This document shows positions 1-7,955 of a stretch of 64,000 nucleotides of DNA, one piece after another. The translations under genes and the position numbers were made by a program. Location: contig NZ_LT964739.1 in the NCBI RefSeq assembly GCF_900240265.1, forward strand, positions 445,286-509,285, in the 5' to 3' direction. Numbering within the stretch: position 1 is the stretch's first letter; each line of letters begins with the position of its first letter. Below the pieces are notes generated by a model, which was given only the letters and a program-made list of their open reading frames with translations, made no database searches and was not told where the DNA came from. Source of the DNA: Galactobacillus timonensis. Its GTDB lineage: Bacteria > Bacillota_I > Bacilli_A > Erysipelotrichales > Erysipelotrichaceae.

Positions 1-108
1 CGCTGGTCGATGGCAGCCGGTACCGCAGCCGCGGCCGAAGGATCCCTTCCATCAATAGATGCGATCCAGTCCTATCTCAGCAGTATCCGCATCGAAGAAG
101 CGCATTGA
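1..108 (+). CDS. C-terminal end of a PfkB-family sugar kinase (partial)
   Basis: An open frame enters from the left edge and stops at TGA 106-108, giving the last 35 residues of a protein. The stretch W-S-M-A-A-G-T-A-A-A followed by E-G-S-L-P resembles the C-terminal helix of PfkB-type kinases such as 1-phosphofructokinase or tagatose-6-phosphate kinase, where a small-residue helix precedes a short acidic tail. The catalytic part lies outside the window, so substrate and exact family cannot be judged. A strong hairpin 20 bases downstream closes the transcription unit. The family call rests only on this short tail. Confidence 0.45.
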   Translation, partial: RWSMAAGTAAAAEGSLPSIDAIQSYLSSIRIEEAH

Positions 109-128
109 CTTCGTTGCCAAACCGCATC

Positions 129-164
129 AAATGCCGCTACACTTGAACATGTGCAGCGGCATTT
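129..164 (+). terminator. Hairpin terminator after the partial kinase
   Basis: A 10-bp perfect stem (AAATGCCGCT / AGCGGCATTT) sits between the kinase stop and the next ribosome-binding site, with CAC/GTG able to extend the stem. The downstream T-run is poor (ATTTCTGG), so termination may be partial. Confidence 0.55.
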
Positions 165-230
165 CTGGCTCTGCACAGGAAAACGAGAACAAAGATAAGA
201 AAAGAATAGAAGAGAAAGGAAAAAATTCCC

Positions 231-1181
231 ATGAATATCCGCAGCACAAAAGTTGTCATCATTGGGGCCGGCAACGTCGGCGCCACCTGTGCCTATACCA
301 TCATCAACGAAGGTCTCTGCGATGAGCTGTGCCTCATTGACATGAACAAGGAGAAAGCCGTCGGCGAAGCAATGGATCTGACCCATGCCGTCCATTTCAT
401 GAACCGCAACATGAAAGTATCCGCTTCCGACTACTCTGCATGCAAAGATGCGGATGTCATCATTATCACCGCATCGGCTCCGATGGATACCTCCAACGAC
501 CGCCTCACCTGGCTCACTCCCAGCAAGAAGGTGATGAAGTCCATCGTCTCCTCCGTCATGGAGACAGGCTTCAACGGAACCTTCCTCGTCGTTTCCAATC
601 CGGTTGATCTGATGGCCTATTATGTCTGGAAGCTCTCCGGCCTTCCGCGCAGCCAGGTCATCGGCTCCGGCACAACGCTTGATACGGCACGTCTGTGCTG
701 TGAGGTTGGCAATCTATTCAATCTCGACTCCAGAAATGTGTCCGCCTATGTCATGGGTGAACACGGCGACTCGGAAATGGTCGCCTGGAGCACCGCAACC
801 ATCGGCGGCAAGCAGCTGACGGATGTCATGAACGACAACCGTTCCAGAGCCGGCAAAATTGATCTTGAACAGCTGCGCGTCATGACCACAAAGGCAGGCT
901 GGGAAATCTTCAACCGCAAGCACAACACAACCTACGGCATCGCCGCGAGCACCTGTGCCATTCTGAAGTCGATCCTGCTCAACGAGAACCGCATTTATCC
1001 GGTATCTGTATGTCTCAACGGCCAGTACGGCCTCAAGGACATCTTCCTCTCCGTGCCGACCATTCTCGATCGTACCGGTGCCAAGGAAATCGTCGAAATC
1101 CGTCTCAACGAAGAAGAAGAGGCAGCCCTGCGTCACAGTGCCGACGTCGTCGGTTCCTACTACGATCTTCTGCAGGACTAA
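231..1181 (+). CDS. ldh: L-lactate / L-2-hydroxyacid dehydrogenase
   Basis: NAD-dependent 2-hydroxyacid dehydrogenase of the LDH/MDH family, interconverting a 2-oxoacid and its L-2-hydroxyacid in the cytoplasm. The 316 residues match the usual length. Visible are the Rossmann motif GAGNVG (13-18), NAD-binding SNPVD (122-126, Asn123), the catalytic pair Asp151/Arg154 in GTTLDTAR, catalytic His178 in GEHGDSE, and loop Arg91. The substrate-specificity loop departs from classical LDH: the position that is Gln102 in Bacillus LDH is Met85, followed by D-T-S-N-D instead of K-P-G-E-T, and the Ala237 equivalent is Gly223. In the LDH family such changes open the pocket to larger 2-oxoacids, so a 2-hydroxyisocaproate-type activity is plausible. 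The gene stands alone between two terminators. The family call is secure; the substrate is not. Confidence 0.9.
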   Translation: MNIRSTKVVIIGAGNVGATCAYTIINEGLCDELCLIDMNKEKAVGEAMDLTHAVHFMNRNMKVSASDYSACKDADVIIITASAPMDTSNDRLTWLTPSKKVMKSIVSSVMETGFNGTFLVVSNPVDLMAYYVWKLSGLPRSQVIGSGTTLDTARLCCEVGNLFNLDSRNVSAYVMGEHGDSEMVAWSTATIGGKQLTDVMNDNRSRAGKIDLEQLRVMTTKAGWEIFNRKHNTTYGIAASTCAILKSILLNENRIYPVSVCLNGQYGLKDIFLSVPTILDRTGAKEIVEIRLNEEEEAALRHSADVVGSYYDLLQD

Positions 1182-1221
1182 TACCGGAACAGTGAACAGT
1201 TAACCTTTAAACTTTAACCTT

Positions 1222-1260
1222 CACAAAAAGGCGGATCCATCCCGAATCCGCCTTTTTGTG
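1222..1260. terminator. Bidirectional terminator between ldh and the HTH gene
   Basis: A perfect 15-bp inverted repeat (CACAAAAAGGCGGAT / ATCCGCCTTTTTGTG, 9-base loop) has T-runs on both strands. It serves ldh on the plus strand and the convergent small HTH gene on the minus strand. Confidence 0.9.
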
Positions 1261-1274
1261 TCCTGGTCTTTTCT

Positions 1275-1514
1275 TCAGTCGGAATCTTTATCAAGATCCG
1301 ACTTTTCAAACGGAATAACCGTTCCGTCCGGAAGCCTAAATTCCAGCGTGCATCGGCACAGGTCTGCCACCTTAATCAGATCCGCCGCCGTAAACGTATC
1401 ACGGCTGAACTTTCCGCTGGTCGCCTGCTTACTGACGCCTAAATATTCAGCAAAATCCTGTTGCTTGCGGCTGCTGAGCGTTAAAACAGCGCGCACCTTC
1501 TTTGATACTGACAT
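1275..1514 (-). CDS. Small Cro/XRE-like helix-turn-helix protein
   Basis: A 79-residue protein starting MSVSKK. The start at 1514 is chosen because GGGAAGG lies 5 bases upstream; longer forms would read through that site. The centre (QQDFAEYLGVSKQATSGKFS) has the helix-turn-helix pattern of XRE/Cro regulators, and the acidic C-terminus (DLDKDSD) is typical of tiny phage-like or TA-like repressors. No partner gene is adjacent: the next gene on this strand lies past a terminator. The upstream 130 bases are very AT-rich, with repeated TATATT motifs that could be its own operator. Targets are unknown. Confidence 0.7.
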   Translation of the reverse strand: MSVSKKVRAVLTLSSRKQQDFAEYLGVSKQATSGKFSRDTFTAADLIKVADLCRCTLEFRLPDGTVIPFEKSDLDKDSD

Positions 1515-1643
1515 GAATTCCTTCCCTCTCCGCAAGTGAAAAAATATTATATTTGTTTTATATCACATGTCGATATGAAAAGTTTCCACAAAATAGTATA
1601 TTTATTATATTTTCGTAATTTTCGCTCACAATAACCCGCCCGT

Positions 1644-2297
1644 TCACCGAACCGGAAAACTCTCAAGGAACGTAATCATCTGATCCAGATGTCCCGTAAA
1701 CAGCAGAACCAGAATAATAATCGTCAGAAAAATGAACCATGCACGCGCAAATGCACGGACATTGACATTCCGCGGCACAAACGAGAAAAACAGCAGAAGC
1801 AGCGCATGCAGAAGAGGTCCGCTGATCGACAGCACCGTCTTCCAGATACCGCTGACAGCACCGCTGTAGAACTTCACCAGAAGCGCACCAATGACATACG
1901 GCAGAAAGCTTAATAACAGAAGATAAATCAGATAGCCCCACATGGAAATCGGACGATAGCGGCGCGGAAGATCCTTGATTTCCTTCTGGCGCTGCTCCTT
2001 TTCCGAAAGCTCCTGCGGCTGCGAAGAGATCTCTGCCTCCTGCGGCTCCTCTGGCGTCGTTGGCGGCACTGGCGCAGACTCACTCACCGGCGCCACATGA
2101 ACCGTCACCTCTTTCGTCTCCACCGGCTCCGGGTCCTTGTGCAGCGCCATGATGGAAATACCATCATTTTCTTCCTTCACACCGGTATCCGAAGAAGCAT
2201 CTTCCACAGCTTCCGGCACACGTTCCAGCTTCGCACCGCAGTTTGCACAATACAGTGCCGTCTCTTTATTTTCAAATCCACATTGCGGACATTTCAT
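1644..2297 (-). CDS. Zinc-ribbon membrane protein
   Basis: A 217-residue protein beginning with a double-CxxC zinc ribbon (CPQCG at 3-7, CANCG at 17-21), followed by a long acidic/proline-rich linker (about 25-115) and three hydrophobic segments near residues 120-142, 150-175 and 186-206. This zinc_ribbon_2 plus membrane layout is common in Bacillota and is not tied to one biochemical role. The start has an AAGGCAGG ribosome-binding site. The gene is single, between the HTH gene and ybaK, both on the same strand. No catalytic motif is visible, so it stays a predicted membrane protein of unknown function. Confidence 0.75.
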   Translation of the reverse strand: MKCPQCGFENKETALYCANCGAKLERVPEAVEDASSDTGVKEENDGISIMALHKDPEPVETKEVTVHVAPVSESAPVPPTTPEEPQEAEISSQPQELSEKEQRQKEIKDLPRRYRPISMWGYLIYLLLLSFLPYVIGALLVKFYSGAVSGIWKTVLSISGPLLHALLLLFFSFVPRNVNVRAFARAWFIFLTIIILVLLFTGHLDQMITFLESFPVR

Positions 2298-2336
2298 ACA
2301 AAAAACCTGCCTTCAAGGTCTATGATAGTCCCTGCC

Positions 2337-2822
2337 TCAGTCAATTCCAATCGGTGCCGTAACTCCATCGGTAATTTTCAACAGATCATCCGGCGCCACT
2401 TCCACCTGCAGACCAACCCGGCCGCCCGAAACCAGCACCGTATCAAACAGCACAATCGTCTCATCATAGACCGTAACGAACTTCTTCTTCATTCCAATCG
2501 GCGAACAGCCGCCATGAATATATCCGGTCGTCTTCAGCAGTTCCTTCTGCGGAATCATTTCCACCGCCTTCACACCGACGGCACGTGCACACGCCTTCAG
2601 ATCCAGATATTCCTCAGCCGGCACAACAAAGACATAGTGATTATGATCACTGCCCTGGGTCACCAGCGTCTTGAACACCTGTTCCGGATCTTCGCCGCAC
2701 TTTTTCGCCACCGATACAGCATCAATGGCCCCGTCCTCTACCGGGTATGTATGAACCTGATACATGATGCCGGCAGTATCCAGCATCCGCATCGCATTGG
2801 TTTTATCTTCCTTCTTTGCCAT
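2337..2822 (-). CDS. ybaK: Cys-tRNA(Pro)/Cys-tRNA(Cys) deacylase YbaK
   Basis: Trans-editing enzyme of the YbaK/INS superfamily that hydrolyses Cys-tRNA(Pro) formed by prolyl-tRNA synthetase. At 161 residues it has the normal length. The conserved catalytic lysine is in FKTLV (Lys51), and the substrate-binding loop GYIHGGCSPIGMKKK (100-114) is intact. The start at 2822 has a GAGAGG ribosome-binding site. It follows the ATP-binding gene of the putative tryptophan importer after only 9 bases, so it is probably the last gene of that T-box-controlled operon. The link between tryptophan supply and proline editing is not obvious and may be incidental. Confidence 0.9.
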   Translation of the reverse strand: MAKKEDKTNAMRMLDTAGIMYQVHTYPVEDGAIDAVSVAKKCGEDPEQVFKTLVTQGSDHNHYVFVVPAEEYLDLKACARAVGVKAVEMIPQKELLKTTGYIHGGCSPIGMKKKFVTVYDETIVLFDTVLVSGGRVGLQVEVAPDDLLKITDGVTAPIGID

Positions 2823-2831
2823 AGAATCCTC

Positions 2832-3626
2832 TCACTCCGACAACAGTATACGATCATTATCGAGAGCGGTTGCGGATTCTTTAAACCTCTTCTGCAGATC
2901 CTCAATCGTCAGATGCGCCTTTTCTTCGCCCTTGACATCCAGTACGATCTTCCCCTGCCGCATCATCAGAATGCGGTTGCCGGTATCAATCGCCTGGTGC
3001 ATGTTGTGGGTCACCATGAGACAGGTCGTATGCTGGGAAGCGACAATCTGCTTCGTCAGGTTCATGATCTTTTCGGCCGCCGCTGGATCAAGTGCCGCCG
3101 TATGTTCATCGAGCAGTAACAGCTTCGGCGGAACGATTGTCGCCATCAGAAGGGTCAGCGCCTGCCGCTGCCCGCCGGAGAGTGTACCAACCGGCGTATG
3201 CATACGGTCTTCCAGCCCCATGTTCAGAGCCGCCAGCTTTTCCTGAAACAGCTTTTCGTCCCTCTTTGTGATCCGTGAAAAGGCATGGGACTCACCTGCA
3301 CGCAGGTAAGCCATCGCGAGATTCTCTTCAATCGTCATATGCGGAGCCGTTCCGCGCAAAGGGTCCTGGAACATCTGGCCCATGTACCTGGCACGCTTGT
3401 ATTCAGGGACGAAGGTAATGTTCTGTCCATCGAGAATGATCCGCCCCGAATCAATCAGAAAGCGGCCCGCAATCGCATTGAACAATGTACTCTTGCCGGC
3501 CCCGTTATCGCCGACGATCGTAATGAAATCCCCGTCTTCCGCCGTCAGGGACAGATCATCGAGCGCCGTCCTTGCATTGAGCGTTCCGGGATTGAATGTC
3601 TTGGAAATATGTTCCAGCTTAAGCAT
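2832..3626 (-). CDS. ABC transporter ATP-binding protein (TrpXYZ-type importer)
   Basis: ATPase subunit of a three-gene ABC importer. It carries Walker A GDNGAGKST (39-47), signature LSGGQ (149-153) and Walker B LLLLDE (169-174), followed by the switch histidine in MVTHNMHQA. The ATG at 3626 overlaps the permease stop by 8 bases, with GGAG 10 bases upstream; a GTG at 3632 is an alternative. Neighbour order is substrate-binding lipoprotein, permease, ATPase, all downstream of a T-box with a Trp specifier. The layout matches the trpXYZ family of predicted tryptophan/tyrosine importers. Substrate assignment rests on the riboswitch and on family architecture. Confidence 0.88.
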   Translation of the reverse strand: MLKLEHISKTFNPGTLNARTALDDLSLTAEDGDFITIVGDNGAGKSTLFNAIAGRFLIDSGRIILDGQNITFVPEYKRARYMGQMFQDPLRGTAPHMTIEENLAMAYLRAGESHAFSRITKRDEKLFQEKLAALNMGLEDRMHTPVGTLSGGQRQALTLLMATIVPPKLLLLDEHTAALDPAAAEKIMNLTKQIVASQHTTCLMVTHNMHQAIDTGNRILMMRQGKIVLDVKGEEKAHLTIEDLQKRFKESATALDNDRILLSE

Positions 3627-4518
3627 CGTCACGCATCTCCTTCCGGATTCTCTGATGAAGCGCGGCCTTGCGCCGGATTTCCGGTGCCGCTATGGCAATG
3701 GCCACGATGATCGCCGTCATCAGTCTCAGACCCTCGATCGGAACGATGCGCGTCCGCAGCACAATCGCATAGATCATGCGGTAGACGACATTTCCCACAA
3801 AGCAGCCGATGATGCCGCGGGTAAGGCTCTTCTTTCCCTGCACCAGCACTTCGCCGATGATCAGCGTAGCCAGCGCAATCGTCACGATACCCGTACCGGC
3901 ATTAATGTCACTGGAGCGCTGATACTGACCGATCAGGGCGCCGGAGAGCGCCGTAAAACCGTTGGCCATCATCAGTCCGATCGTGATCATAAACGCCGGA
4001 TTGATTGAGGAAGCCGATACCATGGCGCTGTTATCGCCTGTCGCCCTTAAGGAAAGACCGAGCCGCGTCGACAGGAACCAGCGCACAAACACCATGCACA
4101 CAACAAGCACAATCCCCGACAGTAACAGCGAAGAGAAATCGCCGCCAACCGTAAACAGGGTAAAGATCGTATCCGTCTTGAGCAGCGACAGATTGTTTCT
4201 CCAGCCCATGGCCATCAGGTTCACCGTGTAAAGGCCGGTATTGGTAACGATACCGGCCAGAATGGAAGGAACCGCTAGACGCGTCTGCAGAAAGGCTGTC
4301 ACAAAGCCAACGGCCCAGCCCGAAATCAGGGCCAGAACAATGCCGAGCCACGGATGGCCCAGGGATGCGGCATGAACCGATACCGCCATCCCCAGAATGA
4401 AGCATCCATCGGTGCTGAGATCAGCGATATCCAGGATGCGATAGCTGATAAACAGGGCAAGTGCCGTCAGCGCATAGATACTGCCGAGCTGCAGAGCCGT
4501 TTCAAGAATTCCTGCCAT
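3619..4518 (-). CDS. ABC transporter permease (TrpXYZ-type importer)
   Basis: A polytopic protein of 299 residues with about eight hydrophobic segments, resembling BPD_transp_2-type permeases (the livH/rbsC fold) of the TrpY family. Segments include ALTALALFISY near the start, the glycine-rich MANGFTALSGALIGQYQRS, and a final helix before a basic C-terminus. The start at 4518 has a GGAG site 12 bases upstream. It lies 9 bases after the substrate-binding gene and overlaps the ATPase gene, so the three are translated as a unit. It forms the membrane channel for the amino acid delivered by the lipoprotein. Confidence 0.87.
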   Translation of the reverse strand: MAGILETALQLGSIYALTALALFISYRILDIADLSTDGCFILGMAVSVHAASLGHPWLGIVLALISGWAVGFVTAFLQTRLAVPSILAGIVTNTGLYTVNLMAMGWRNNLSLLKTDTIFTLFTVGGDFSSLLLSGIVLVVCMVFVRWFLSTRLGLSLRATGDNSAMVSASSINPAFMITIGLMMANGFTALSGALIGQYQRSSDINAGTGIVTIALATLIIGEVLVQGKKSLTRGIIGCFVGNVVYRMIYAIVLRTRIVPIEGLRLMTAIIVAIAIAAPEIRRKAALHQRIRKEMRDDA

Positions 4519-4527
4519 GTGAGAACT

Positions 4528-5583
4528 TTACTCCTCTGTCGTTGTTACTTCGCTGAGTGTGCCGAGGGAATCGAAGATCGATCCATCGAGTCCAAGCGCC
4601 GCAGCCGTCTCACTGTTAACCGTAATGATTCCGCCTGGCATCACTTCATAGGTGCCTGCGTAGCCGGTCGATTCAATACCGCCGGTCAATGCCTTATAGG
4701 CAAGATCCGCCGTCTCTGTACCAAGATCCGTATAGTTGACACCGCAGGTAGCGAAGGCACCGTTGCGAACGAAGGAATCGGCACCTGTATAGTGAGGGAT
4801 GCCCGCATCCGCAAACATCGGCGCAATCGCAAGTTCCGCAGCCATGATCACATTGTCCGTCGGCGTAAATACGGCATCGACACCATCCGAAATCAGTGTT
4901 GAAGCAGCCGTGATGACTTCGTCATTGGTATTCGCCGTCGCTTCGACATATTCAATGCCCTTGGCATCGAGATATTCCTTTGCCTGTTCAATCGGCTTAG
5001 CCGAGTTGGCTTCCGACTGGGAATACAGAAGGCCGATCTTCTTCGCATCCGGATTCGCCATGAAGATCATATCCATGATCTGTTCCGTATTGAGAGCGTC
5101 GGATGTCCCGGTCACATAGTCAAGGCCGGTCAGATCTGCGCTTTCCGGATCCGAGATTGCCGCAAACACAACCGGCGTCTGGGTATCCTGAGCCGCAACG
5201 GTCATTGTCTGGGCCGCCAGGGTTGCGATCGGAATGATGACATCGACATCATCCGCAATCACCTGGGAACCGATTTGCTGCAGGGTTGTCGCATCGTTCT
5301 GTCCCGAGTAAACTTCGCCATAATCAATCGTTACGCCGTTTTCAGCCGCGAGACGGTCAAGTTCCGCCGTAATGGCATTGGCGATTTCATCGAGTGACGC
5401 GTGATCGAGCTGCTTGACGATCGCCACCTTGTAGGAGGCTCCGGAAGAAGCTGCTGCAGCCGCAGTAGAAGAAGCCGAAGATGAAGAGGAAGAAGCGGTG
5501 GCAGCGGACGAAGATCCGCACGCCGCAAGAGAGAGAGTCAAAGCTGCTGCCGCAATACGATTGATCATAGATTTGTTAGACAT
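4528..5583 (-). CDS. ABC transporter substrate-binding lipoprotein (TrpX-type)
   Basis: Extracellular binding protein of the importer. Start ATG 5583 is chosen because AAAGGAG lies 7 bases upstream; a TTG further out would place the start inside that site. A signal peptide ends in the lipobox LAAC (Cys22), followed by a Ser/Ala-rich flexible linker (about 24-50) and then a two-lobed domain beginning YKVAIVKQLDHASLDEI. This opening is typical of the ABC_sub_bind (TrpX/YtrF-like) family, which also includes tryptophan/tyrosine binders. It is the first gene after the T-box leader, in keeping with regulation of the importer by uncharged tRNA-Trp. Confidence 0.88.
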   Translation of the reverse strand: MSNKSMINRIAAAALTLSLAACGSSSAATASSSSSSASSTAAAAASSGASYKVAIVKQLDHASLDEIANAITAELDRLAAENGVTIDYGEVYSGQNDATTLQQIGSQVIADDVDVIIPIATLAAQTMTVAAQDTQTPVVFAAISDPESADLTGLDYVTGTSDALNTEQIMDMIFMANPDAKKIGLLYSQSEANSAKPIEQAKEYLDAKGIEYVEATANTNDEVITAASTLISDGVDAVFTPTDNVIMAAELAIAPMFADAGIPHYTGADSFVRNGAFATCGVNYTDLGTETADLAYKALTGGIESTGYAGTYEVMPGGIITVNSETAAALGLDGSIFDSLGTLSEVTTTEE

Positions 5584-5635
5584 AACCATTCTCCTTTGCA
5601 AGGCGGCAGATGTCAGAAGAGCTGCCCGACTCCTC

Positions 5636-5915
5636 TGAAATAAAAACGGCTTTCATCCCTCATAGGGACAAAAGCCGGTAAACTTCTGCGATACCACCCT
5701 GATTGACATGCCTTCTTGGGACATGTCCGCTCGCTTCGCGCACCATCATGCGTGTCCGACTGATAACAGGCCGGATCCCCGTCCGCCGTACTTGGATCAC
5801 TCCGTTCAGGCAGCCCTGCTGAAGTCCATTCACGAATGTCTGCCGGCTCCCTTCGCACCACCCGGGAACTCTCTTGCGGCAAGCCGCATACGCTACTCGT
5901 CTTCGTCGTTGGTTT
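5636..5915 (-). promoter_or_regulatory. T-box riboswitch, tryptophan specifier
   Basis: Leader of the importer operon. The T-box sequence AGGGTGGTATCGCAG is at 5700-5686 (minus strand). The Stem I AG-bulge element AGTA is at 5897-5894, flanked by GAAG, and the opposite side reads GAATGGACTTC (5831-5821). GAAG and CTTC pair to close the specifier loop, leaving the codon TGG (5828-5826) followed by the usual A: a Trp specifier. A distal AGAGAG motif is present in Stem I. A strong terminator (CGGCTTTTGTCCC / GGGATGAAAGCCG plus TTTTT, 5677-5642) overlaps the T-box antiterminator. Uncharged tRNA-Trp is therefore predicted to switch the importer on. Confidence 0.93.
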
Positions 5916-5927
5916 CTGTATGGCCTA

Positions 5928-5956
5928 ATGTTAATCCGGTTTTGACATGGCGTCAA
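5928..5956 (-). promoter_or_regulatory. Promoter of the T-box/tryptophan importer operon
   Basis: TTGACG (5956-5951) and TAACAT (5933-5928) on the minus strand are separated by 17 bases and lie just upstream of the Stem I start, as expected for a vegetative promoter. Confidence 0.75.
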
Positions 5957-6001
5957 CCATCCATTTTCTGAAAATGTTTTCATTACTGGCAGATTCGTAC
6001 A

Positions 6002-6030
6002 TTGTCAGCTTCCGATCCGCAATTTAAAAT
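6002..6030 (+). promoter_or_regulatory. Promoter of the mtnA-deoD operon
   Basis: TTGTCA (6002-6007) and TAAAAT (6025-6030) have an ideal 17-base spacer and sit about 30 bases before the mtnA start. The promoter is divergent to the T-box promoter. Confidence 0.75.
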
Positions 6031-6057
6031 AGAACGGTACGAAAGAGGAACTATGCA

Positions 6058-7113
6058 ATGAACGGTAAACAGCTCGATGTCATCCGGCTGGCCGACGATG
6101 CGATGAGTGTCGTCATCCTCGACCAGACGAAACTTCCAAATCATGAAGAATATCTCACCCTGAGCGAAGAGAAGCCGATGTGGGATGCGATCAAGCTTCT
6201 GCAGGTGCGCGGAGCTCCTGCGATCGGCGTCTTCGCCGGCTATGCGATGGCGGTCCTCGCCAAGCAAGAGACAGACCTGTCCTATGAAGCCTTCAAGGAA
6301 GCCTTCGACAGGCAGGCCGATTATCTCAACACCTCCCGTCCGACGGCAGTCAACCTGTCCTGGGCACTGAAGCGGATGAAAAAGTTTGTCGAAGATCATC
6401 CGGAAGATCCGAAGACGCTGGCCGACAGACTGGTGCAGGAAGCGAAGACCATTGACGAAGAAAATCTCGCCATGAACCGGAAGATTGCGGAATACGGCGT
6501 CACCCTTCTCCATGACGGTGACGGCATCCTTACCCACTGCAACGCCGGATATCTTGCCTGCCTGGGTTACGGTACGGCGACAGCGCCGATGTACATGGCA
6601 CAGGAAAAGGGCATGCACATTCATGTCTATTCCGATGAGACACGTCCCCTTCTTCAGGGCGCCCGTCTCACGTCGTTTGAGCTATACAAAGCCGGTGTCC
6701 CGGTGACAAGCATCTGTGACAACATGGCAAGCCTCGTCATGAAGCAGGGCAAAGTTCAGTGCGTCATGGTCGGCTGCGACCGCATCGCGGCAAACGGCGA
6801 TTTTGCCAACAAGATCGGAACAAGCGGCGTCGCCATTCTTGCAAAGTACTACGGCATCCCCTTCTATACCCTCGGTCCTTCGAGCACGATCGACTTCAAT
6901 ACGCCGACCGGTGCCGACATTCATATTGAGATGCGTGATCCGGAAGAAATCGGATCGATGTGGTACAAGGAGCCGATGATCCTGAAGGAGATCGACAAGT
7001 TCAATCCCTCCTTTGACGTAACGGATCACAGCCTGCTGTCCGGCATCGTGACGGAGCGCGGCATCGTCTATCCGCCGTTTGATGTGAATCTGAAGAAACT
7101 GTTCAACAGGTAA
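6058..7113 (+). CDS. mtnA: S-methyl-5-thioribose-1-phosphate isomerase family (MtnA/DrdI)
   Basis: An eIF2B-related aldose-ketose isomerase of 351 residues, normal for MtnA. RGAP (51-54) and the catalytic pair Cys161 (THCNAGYLA) and Asp241 (GCDRIAANGDFANKIGT) are present. The enzyme converts methylthioribose-1-phosphate to methylthioribulose-1-phosphate; the closely related DrdI converts 5-deoxyribose-1-phosphate in 5-deoxyadenosine salvage. The partner gene 28 bases downstream is a DeoD-type nucleoside phosphorylase, which would supply a pentose-1-phosphate. No mtnK, mtnN or later methionine-salvage enzymes are nearby, so either substrate is possible. AAGAGG lies 7 bases before the start. 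Confidence 0.9.
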   Translation: MNGKQLDVIRLADDAMSVVILDQTKLPNHEEYLTLSEEKPMWDAIKLLQVRGAPAIGVFAGYAMAVLAKQETDLSYEAFKEAFDRQADYLNTSRPTAVNLSWALKRMKKFVEDHPEDPKTLADRLVQEAKTIDEENLAMNRKIAEYGVTLLHDGDGILTHCNAGYLACLGYGTATAPMYMAQEKGMHIHVYSDETRPLLQGARLTSFELYKAGVPVTSICDNMASLVMKQGKVQCVMVGCDRIAANGDFANKIGTSGVAILAKYYGIPFYTLGPSSTIDFNTPTGADIHIEMRDPEEIGSMWYKEPMILKEIDKFNPSFDVTDHSLLSGIVTERGIVYPPFDVNLKKLFNR

Positions 7114-7141
7114 CTGAAACTATAGAAAGAGGAAAAAGGAA

Positions 7142-7870
7142 ATGACACCAAAAGAAAGTATCTCCGCTTCCATCGTCGTCAAGAATGAACTGAGCAAGGT
7201 TGTCCTGATGCCGGGTGATCCGCTGCGCGCAAAGGCGCTGGCTGACCGCTATCTGACTGACGTCGTGTGCTTCAACGACACCCGGAACATGCTGGGCTTC
7301 ACCGGCACCTACAAGGGCAAGCGGATCTCGACCATGGGCCATGGCATGGGCATTCCTTCCATCGGCATCTATACGCATGAGCTGTTTACACAGTTCGGCG
7401 TCGAATGCGTCATTCGCATCGGCTCTGCCGGCGGCCTGGACATGGATGTGGATCCGATGGATGTCGTCATTGCGGAAGCAGCTTCGAGCAATTCCAACTA
7501 TGGCAACGCCTATGGCGTACCGGGACAGCTGGCTGCCTGCGCCGACTATGACATGCTTGAAACAGCTGTCGAAGCCGCAAAGAAAAACGGTGTCAAGTAC
7601 AAGGTCGGCAAGGTTTATTCATCAGACTTCTTCTACTATCCGCAGCCGGGCCTGAACGAAAAGCTGCGTGACTATGGCCATCTGTGCGTCGAAATGGAGA
7701 CGGCGGGCCTGTATTGGGAAGCGGCTGTCAACCATAAGAAGGCGCTCTCGATTCTCTCCATTTCCGATCACCTCTTTAAACCGGAGGCACTGACCGCCGA
7801 GCAGCGCCAGAACGGTTTTACGGATATGATGGAAATCGCTCTGGAAACGGCGTGGAAATTTGCGGAATAA
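7142..7870 (+). CDS. deoD: Purine-nucleoside phosphorylase, DeoD type
   Basis: Hexameric PNP-I family enzyme (242 residues) that phosphorolyses purine nucleosides to base plus pentose-1-phosphate. The phosphate-binding MPGDPLRAK (23-31), GFTGTYKGK, GHGMGIPS, nucleoside-binding VEMETAGLY and the catalytic aspartate in ISDH near residue 203 follow the E. coli DeoD pattern closely. It is the second gene of an operon with the MtnA-like isomerase, suggesting that its sugar phosphate is passed on for isomerisation. The ribosome-binding site is AGAGGAAAAAGG. A strong terminator follows. Confidence 0.94.
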   Translation: MTPKESISASIVVKNELSKVVLMPGDPLRAKALADRYLTDVVCFNDTRNMLGFTGTYKGKRISTMGHGMGIPSIGIYTHELFTQFGVECVIRIGSAGGLDMDVDPMDVVIAEAASSNSNYGNAYGVPGQLAACADYDMLETAVEAAKKNGVKYKVGKVYSSDFFYYPQPGLNEKLRDYGHLCVEMETAGLYWEAAVNHKKALSILSISDHLFKPEALTAEQRQNGFTDMMEIALETAWKFAE

Positions 7871-7916
7871 GATCCGTCAAAGGATACGTAAACAGGCACC
7901 AAAAAACAAAAAACGC

Positions 7917-7950
7917 GAAGGCTTTGGCACATTCACCAGAGCCTTCTTTT
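7917..7950 (+). terminator. Terminator of the mtnA-deoD operon
   Basis: An 11-bp stem GAAGGCTTTGG / CCAGAGCCTTC (one G-T pair) is followed by TTTTTTA. Confidence 0.9.
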
Positions 7951-7955
7951 TTATC

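Noticed and set aside
2097..3119. 340-codon plus-strand frame across ybaK and neighbouring genes
   Set aside because: It spans several well-supported minus-strand genes and has no recognisable domain.
5613..5983. Open frames on both strands between the TrpX-type gene and mtnA
   Set aside because: The same bases form a clear T-box leader with specifier, T-box sequence and terminator.
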